From Nonomuraea sp. PA05 (GTDB lineage Bacteria > Actinomycetota > Actinomycetes > Streptosporangiales > Streptosporangiaceae): a stretch of 64,000 nt of DNA. The translations under genes and the position numbers were made by a program. The DNA lies in contig NZ_VSEY01000048.1 in assembly GCF_008086045.1 (NCBI RefSeq), forward strand, positions 1 through 64,000, in the 5' to 3' direction. Positions 60,352 through 64,000 of this stretch are shown here, in pieces. Position 1 is the stretch's first letter; each line of letters begins with the position of its first letter. The notes under the pieces were generated by a model that did no database searches, was not told where the DNA came from, and saw only the letters and a list, made by a program, of their open reading frames with translations.

Positions 60352-61170
60352 TCACATCAAGAAGAACGCGGCCAGCGCCCCGGCCACCCGCTCCGGATCG
60401 TTCTCCATGGGGATGTGACCCGCCCCCGCGACCCGAACCAGCCGCGTGTTCGGCATCTCGGCCGCGAAGCGCTCGGCGTACCGCACCTCCTGGAAGGTGT
60501 CAGCGTCCCCCCACACCAGCAGTTTCGGCGTCTCGTCGGCCCGCAGCGCGGGCACCAGGTCGAGGGTGTAGCGGCTGTCGGCCGCGCCCGCGAGCGCCAT
60601 CCAGGAGCGGCAGACTCGCGGATCGTTCCAGGGGTCGAGGTAGCCGGCCAGTTCCGCCTCCGTGGCCGGGCGGCCCAGCGCCGCGGTGACCGCCGTACGC
60701 CGCGCGGCCAGCAGCTCCTCCACCGTCGTGGCGGCCACCACGGCCGGGTCCCGGTAGCGCGCCACACCGGGCACCGGCCACGAGTCGTACGTCACCGCGT
60801 TCACCAGCGCCAGCCTGCTCACCTCCGACACCCCGCCGGCCAGCAGGTGCTGGGCGATCGCGCCGCCGATGTCGTGCCCCGCCACGGCCAGCGGCCCCGC
60901 CACCCCGTAAGCCTCCGCGAACCGCGCGACCCACGCCGCCAGCGCAGGCACGGCCGCCGTCTCCGGCGTCAGCTCGCCCTCCGACCGCCCCAGCCCCGGC
61001 AGGTCCACGGCGACCGGCCGCAGCCCGGCCGCCGCCAGCCGGTCGAGCACCGGCTCCCACACCCTGCTCCAGTACGTCCCGTGCAGCAGCAACACCACGG
61101 GCCCTCGCTCGCCGGCCGTCAGACAGCTCGCCCGCAACCCGTCGACCTCGATCGTCATGCGCTTCGACAT
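60352..61170 (-). CDS. Alpha/beta hydrolase
   Basis: A 272-residue hydrolase with LLLHGTYWSRVWEPV, the Asp-type nucleophile elbow AGHDIGGAIAQ, acid in VWGDADTFQ and catalytic His in AGHIPMEN. The Asp nucleophile points to the epoxide hydrolase/haloacetate dehalogenase branch. ATG 61170 is chosen (61158 also possible; the frame is open to 61230 within the lysR promoter). It is divergent from a LysR gene 58 bp away, its likely regulator. Confidence 0.87.
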   Translation of the reverse strand: MSKRMTIEVDGLRASCLTAGERGPVVLLLHGTYWSRVWEPVLDRLAAAGLRPVAVDLPGLGRSEGELTPETAAVPALAAWVARFAEAYGVAGPLAVAGHDIGGAIAQHLLAGGVSEVSRLALVNAVTYDSWPVPGVARYRDPAVVAATTVEELLAARRTAVTAALGRPATEAELAGYLDPWNDPRVCRSWMALAGAADSRYTLDLVPALRADETPKLLVWGDADTFQEVRYAERFAAEMPNTRLVRVAGAGHIPMENDPERVAGALAAFFLM

Positions 61171-61206
61171 GGCATAACCATGATGTTTTGGCGGACGTCG
61201 GGTCAA

Positions 61207-61222
61207 ATACCAGTTAGGGTAT
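61207..61222. promoter_or_regulatory. LysR-box-like dyad between hydrolase and lysR genes
   Basis: ATACC-AGTTAG-GGTAT is a perfect 5-bp inverted repeat within the 58-bp gap and fits the T-N11-A pattern. Probably bound by the divergent LysR protein. Confidence 0.5.
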
Positions 61223-61228
61223 GGCGCC

Positions 61229-62092
61229 ATGACATTGGCGCAGCTCAGGGTGCTGATCGCGGTGGCCGATCAGGGCGGGTTCACCGCCGCGGCCGAGCTC
61301 GTGGGCATGTCCCAGCCCGCCGTCAGCCGCGCCGTCGCCAGCCTGGAGCGCGAGCTGGGCGCGGCCCTGTTCGTCCGCCACCGCGACGGCATCGCCCTCA
61401 CCGAGGCGGGCCGCCGCGCGCTCGCCAGGGCCCGCGAGACGCTGCGTCACTTCGACCTCATCCGCGCCGACGTCGCCGCCGCCAGCGGCCAGATCACCGG
61501 CGAGCTGCGCCTGGCCAGCCTGCCCAGCGCCACCGGCACGCTCATCGCCCGGCTGCTGCGCGCGTTCAGCGACCGCTATCCGCAGGTCAAGGTCCGCCTG
61601 TTCGAGGGCATGGACGACGACGTGCGCGCCTGGCTGCTGCGCGGGGCGGCCGAGGCCGGCGTGGTCACCCTGCCCGCCCCCGGCCTGCACACCGTGCACC
61701 TCAGCACGCACGACATGGTGTGTGTGCTGCCCGCCGGCGACCCACTCGCCGCCGGGACGGCCGTGCGCCTGCCCGACCTGACCGGCCGGCCGTTCATCCT
61801 GACCACCGCCGGCTGCCGTCCGCTGATCATGGGCGCGGCACTGGCCGCCGGGGTGAGCCTGGACGTCGCGTTCGAGGCGAGCGGGCCGGCCGCCATCCTG
61901 GAGATGGTGGGCGCCGGGCTGGGCGTCAGCATCGTGCCCGCGCTCGGGCTGCCCGCCGGCCTGCCCGGCGTGGTCACCCGGCCGATGGAGCCGGGGATGA
62001 CGCGGTCGCTGGCCCTGGCCGTCCCGTCGCTGGAGGACTGCGCGCCGGCGGCGCGTGCGCTCCTTGACGAGCTGAGCGCCTTTACGTTGTAG
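61229..62092 (+). CDS. LysR-family transcriptional regulator
   Basis: A 287-residue regulator with the LysR HTH at 1-60 (FTAAAELVGMSQPAVSRAVASL) and an effector domain (VSIVPALGLPAGLPGVV). It is divergent from the alpha/beta hydrolase gene, with a LysR-box-like dyad between them, so it probably controls that gene in response to its substrate. Complete and of normal length. Confidence 0.92.
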   Translation: MTLAQLRVLIAVADQGGFTAAAELVGMSQPAVSRAVASLERELGAALFVRHRDGIALTEAGRRALARARETLRHFDLIRADVAAASGQITGELRLASLPSATGTLIARLLRAFSDRYPQVKVRLFEGMDDDVRAWLLRGAAEAGVVTLPAPGLHTVHLSTHDMVCVLPAGDPLAAGTAVRLPDLTGRPFILTTAGCRPLIMGAALAAGVSLDVAFEASGPAAILEMVGAGLGVSIVPALGLPAGLPGVVTRPMEPGMTRSLALAVPSLEDCAPAARALLDELSAFTL

Positions 62093-62188
62093 ATCAAATC
62101 GGGGTTGACGAACGGCTGTTCGCACGTCAATCTCGATCTCATACCGTGAAAATCTTCGTCTTGGGGGCAGACGAGTGGAGAACGGGCA

Positions 62189-62821
62189 TTGCATGACGAT
62201 CTAACCCGTGTAGTCGTCATGGTGGAGGGGTCACTGCTTCAGGCTGTGGCGTTCGGGGCGCTCCTGCGGGAGATCAGCTCGGACATCAGCGTGCTCACCG
62301 TGGTACGCGGGCTCGACGAATACCGGCGCGCGGTCGAGGCACGCGTCCCGGACATCGCGCTGCTCGACGTGCGTTCCCTGCACCCGATGCTGCTGCAGGT
62401 CGTGCGGCGGCTGCGGGAGACCGTGCCGACCGTGAAGATCGTGCTGGTGGTGGGCGCCATCGACCCGGGCGGCGCGCGGGAGGTGATGCGGCTCGGGGTG
62501 AGCGGGCTCTTCTCCGGCGAGGCCGATCCGCGCGGGCTGTTACGCGGGCTCAAGGTGATCGGCGCCGGGGACGTCGTCATCGACGGGGTCGCCTCCGGCC
62601 TGGTCTTCCGCGAGCCCGGCGGGCCCGTGCCCGAGCTGACCGCGCACGAGCTGCGGATCCTGCGGCTGGTCGCGCGCGGCATGCGCAACGACGAGATCGC
62701 GCGGCAGCTCGCGATCAGCCAGTCGACGCTGAAGCGCAACCTCAGGCCGATCCTGAGCAAGCTGGACGCCACCGACAGGGCGGGCGCGCTCCTGGCCGCC
62801 GCCAAGGCCGGCCTCCTCTGA
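62189..62821 (+). CDS. LuxR-family (NarL-like) response-regulator-like protein
   Basis: A 210-residue protein. Residues 1-125 resemble a receiver domain; the Asp in DIALLDVRS is kept but the paired N-terminal acidic residues are reduced to one Glu (VMVEGS) and the conserved Lys is not obvious, so phosphorylation is uncertain. The LuxR HTH fills 145-210 (LTAHELRILRLVARGMRNDEIARQL). TTG 62189 has GGAG 8 nt upstream. A TTA codon lies at 62540-62542. No sensor kinase adjoins it. Confidence 0.85.
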   Translation: MHDDLTRVVVMVEGSLLQAVAFGALLREISSDISVLTVVRGLDEYRRAVEARVPDIALLDVRSLHPMLLQVVRRLRETVPTVKIVLVVGAIDPGGAREVMRLGVSGLFSGEADPRGLLRGLKVIGAGDVVIDGVASGLVFREPGGPVPELTAHELRILRLVARGMRNDEIARQLAISQSTLKRNLRPILSKLDATDRAGALLAAAKAGLL

Positions 62822-62838
62822 CACCCGGAAGTGCCGCC

Positions 62839-62877
62839 GACCCAGGGAGGTGCCCGCTGACCCAGGGAAGTGCCCGC
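62839..62877. repeat. 20-bp tandem repeat in a convergent intergenic gap
   Basis: GACCCAGGGAGGTGCCCGC (62839-62857) recurs at 62859-62877 with one change, period 20 bp; a shorter degenerate copy precedes it. It lies between the luxR and YtkA-like stops. Confidence 0.6.
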
Positions 62878-62907
62878 CCCCGGCCTGCCGGAGACGGGCA
62901 CCGCGGC

Positions 62908-63441
62908 TCAGCCCTGTTGCTGTGCGCCCACCTGGACCCTGGCGTGCGCCTCCCCCGGGATCGGGCGCTGCACGCTCACCTGGATGTCGTACTCGCCGAC
63001 CATCGGCACCACCACCTCGGCCGCGTACCACCCGGCCTTCCCCGGCACCTCGGCCATCGCGACCGGCCCCTTGCGATGCGCCATCGGCATCGCGACCATG
63101 TCCGCGTACATGACCACGCTCGCCCGCCCGAGCGGATCGTAGGTCCGCGTGCTGACCTGAGCCTCCACCTTGACCTTGAGATCCCCGAGGTGGCGCGCCG
63201 ACACGTGCACGGCCGGGCCGCCCGCCGGCGCCGGCGCGGTCGGCGTCGGCGCGGCGGCGGCCGGAGGCGGGGCGGGGAGCGGGTCCGTCACGGCGAACGC
63301 CAGCGCCGCGATCAGCGTCGCCGCCGTCAGCCCGGATCCGGCCCCGACCAGGAAGCCGACCCGGAACGCGCGGGTGCGGGTCTGCCCGGCCGGATCCGGC
63401 CGGGCGGGCCGGACCCGTTTCGTCGTCTTCGTCATCGCCAT
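62908..63441 (-). CDS. YtkA/FixH-like membrane-anchored protein
   Basis: A 177-residue protein. One N-terminal membrane helix (about 25-48, FLVGAGSGLTAATLIAALAFAV) leads to an Ala/Pro linker and an extracytoplasmic beta-sandwich (about 80-170) with MVAMPMAHR and GWYAAEVVVPMVGEYDIQV, as in YtkA-like/FixH proteins, often linked to copper handling or oxidase assembly. ATG 63441 is 11 bp after the multicopper oxidase stop, so they form an operon and may act together on copper. Metal binding is not shown. Confidence 0.78.
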   Translation of the reverse strand: MAMTKTTKRVRPARPDPAGQTRTRAFRVGFLVGAGSGLTAATLIAALAFAVTDPLPAPPPAAAAPTPTAPAPAGGPAVHVSARHLGDLKVKVEAQVSTRTYDPLGRASVVMYADMVAMPMAHRKGPVAMAEVPGKAGWYAAEVVVPMVGEYDIQVSVQRPIPGEAHARVQVGAQQQG

Positions 63442-63452
63442 CGCGAACGTCC

Positions 63453-64000
63453 CTACTGTGCTCTCGATCCGGTGAACGGATGGTCCGGCAGCTCGACGAG
63501 GTCCGGCTGCTTGGCGCCGAGCACCCGGAAGATCCCCCACTGCCCGCCCGTCAGATGGCGGGCCAGCGTGCCCGACCGGTACAGGTAGTCACCGGGGATC
63601 CCGCCCGGACCGCCCGCGCCGCCCGTCACGGCGGGGTCGAGGTGGATGTTGTAGGCGACTCCCGGGTTGAACTGGCCCTGGAAGGCGGCGATCTGCGACT
63701 GCGGATCGCCGGGGGCCCGCCGCCAGGTGTGGCCGTGCAGCGCGAAGCCCGTCGAGCGCGGGTCGCCGACCACCTGCGCCACGCGCAGCCGTACCGGATC
63801 CTTGGGGTAGGCCCGGAACAGCGGTGTCGCCGGGTCGCCGTGCGCCGTGCTGGAGAAGATCTTCGCCAGGTCCTGGTTGACGGCGTACCGGTGGCTCCAC
63901 GGCTCGTTGCTGTAGTTGATCGCGAACTCGCCCTGGTCCTCGGGGTCGTCGGCCTCGCGGCTCGGGGTGAGCGCCAGGTCCAGGTTGTCGGGCACCGGCA
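63453..64000 (-). CDS. Multicopper-oxidase-like protein, C-terminal part (cut by window edge)
   Basis: The last 182 or so residues of a larger protein whose 5' end lies beyond 64000. FALHGHTWRR and the closing GDYLYRSGTLARHLTGGQWGIFRV are typical of cupredoxin/multicopper oxidase domains in actinomycetes. The frame is open to the window edge, so a GTG at 63995 is unlikely to be the true start. Operon with the YtkA-like gene. Whether the oxidase is active cannot be judged from this piece. Confidence 0.8.
   Translation of the reverse strand, partial: PVPDNLDLALTPSREADDPEDQGEFAINYSNEPWSHRYAVNQDLAKIFSSTAHGDPATPLFRAYPKDPVRLRVAQVVGDPRSTGFALHGHTWRRAPGDPQSQIAAFQGQFNPGVAYNIHLDPAVTGGAGGPGGIPGDYLYRSGTLARHLTGGQWGIFRVLGAKQPDLVELPDHPFTGSRAQ

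Overview
The window is GC-rich DNA with G/C-ending codons, frequent GTG and TTG starts, ATGA-type gene overlaps, sporadic TTA codons and many one- and two-component regulators. It is chromosomal DNA of a filamentous actinomycete. Gene content (form I CO dehydrogenase, a CYP102-type P450, CHAP protein under a c-di-AMP riboswitch, DUF574-type methyltransferase, sialic-acid-like cell-wall genes) fits Streptosporangiaceae/Nonomuraea-like or Streptomyces-like bacteria; the genus is inference. I see no tRNA, rRNA, insertion sequence, prophage or CRISPR array. No stretch over 300 bp lacks a gene.

Region 1 (0-15 kb): a LysR regulator divergent from coxM-coxS-coxL-xdhC (aerobic CO dehydrogenase of the true, form I type), then an IclR regulator with an N-terminal repeat and a degenerate P450. 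Next come a membrane Ser/Thr kinase with a repetitive proline-rich linker, a 2-hydroxyacid dehydrogenase, an orphan histidine kinase and a GAF/PAS/SpoIIE phosphatase gene split by an in-frame TGA. Region 2 (14.5-22 kb): sugar metabolism, with a GntR regulator, an N-terminally truncated KDPG-type aldolase, an MFS exporter, a PfkB kinase, a LacI regulator coupled to a GH13 glucosidase, and an MsiK-type ABC ATPase ending in a strong terminator.

Region 3 (22-34.5 kb): azoreductase under a two-operator promoter, Uma2 protein, an S51-like/CysRS-tail fusion, acyltransferase, CDF metal exporter, acyl-CoA dehydrogenase plus MaoC hydratase, an ACT protein, and a self-sufficient P450-reductase divergent from its probable TetR repressor with two palindromic operators. 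Region 4 (34-43 kb): secreted beta-helix protein, and malE-malF-malG plus a neopullulanase divergent from a second GH13 glucosidase. No malK is present, so the ATPase at 20.8 kb is the likely energiser; operator-like dyads occur at both loci.

Region 5 (43-49 kb): orphan histidine kinase, methyltransferase, DctA carrier divergent from its CitA/CitB-type two-component system. Region 6 (49-55.5 kb), the most interesting block: a single polypeptide joining CMP-nonulosonate cytidylyltransferase, a HAD phosphatase and a NeuB-type synthase, followed by a GT2, a polysialyltransferase-family protein and, convergently, two further glycosyltransferase-like proteins. I infer a locus for a sialic-acid/Kdn-like cell-surface polymer (teichulosonic-acid type). 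Region 7 (55.5-64 kb): aldo/keto reductase, Gfo/Idh oxidoreductase, riboswitch-controlled CHAP protein, a DUF6928-like protein, two alpha/beta hydrolases, LysR and LuxR regulators, and a YtkA/FixH-like protein with the end of a multicopper oxidase running off the right edge.
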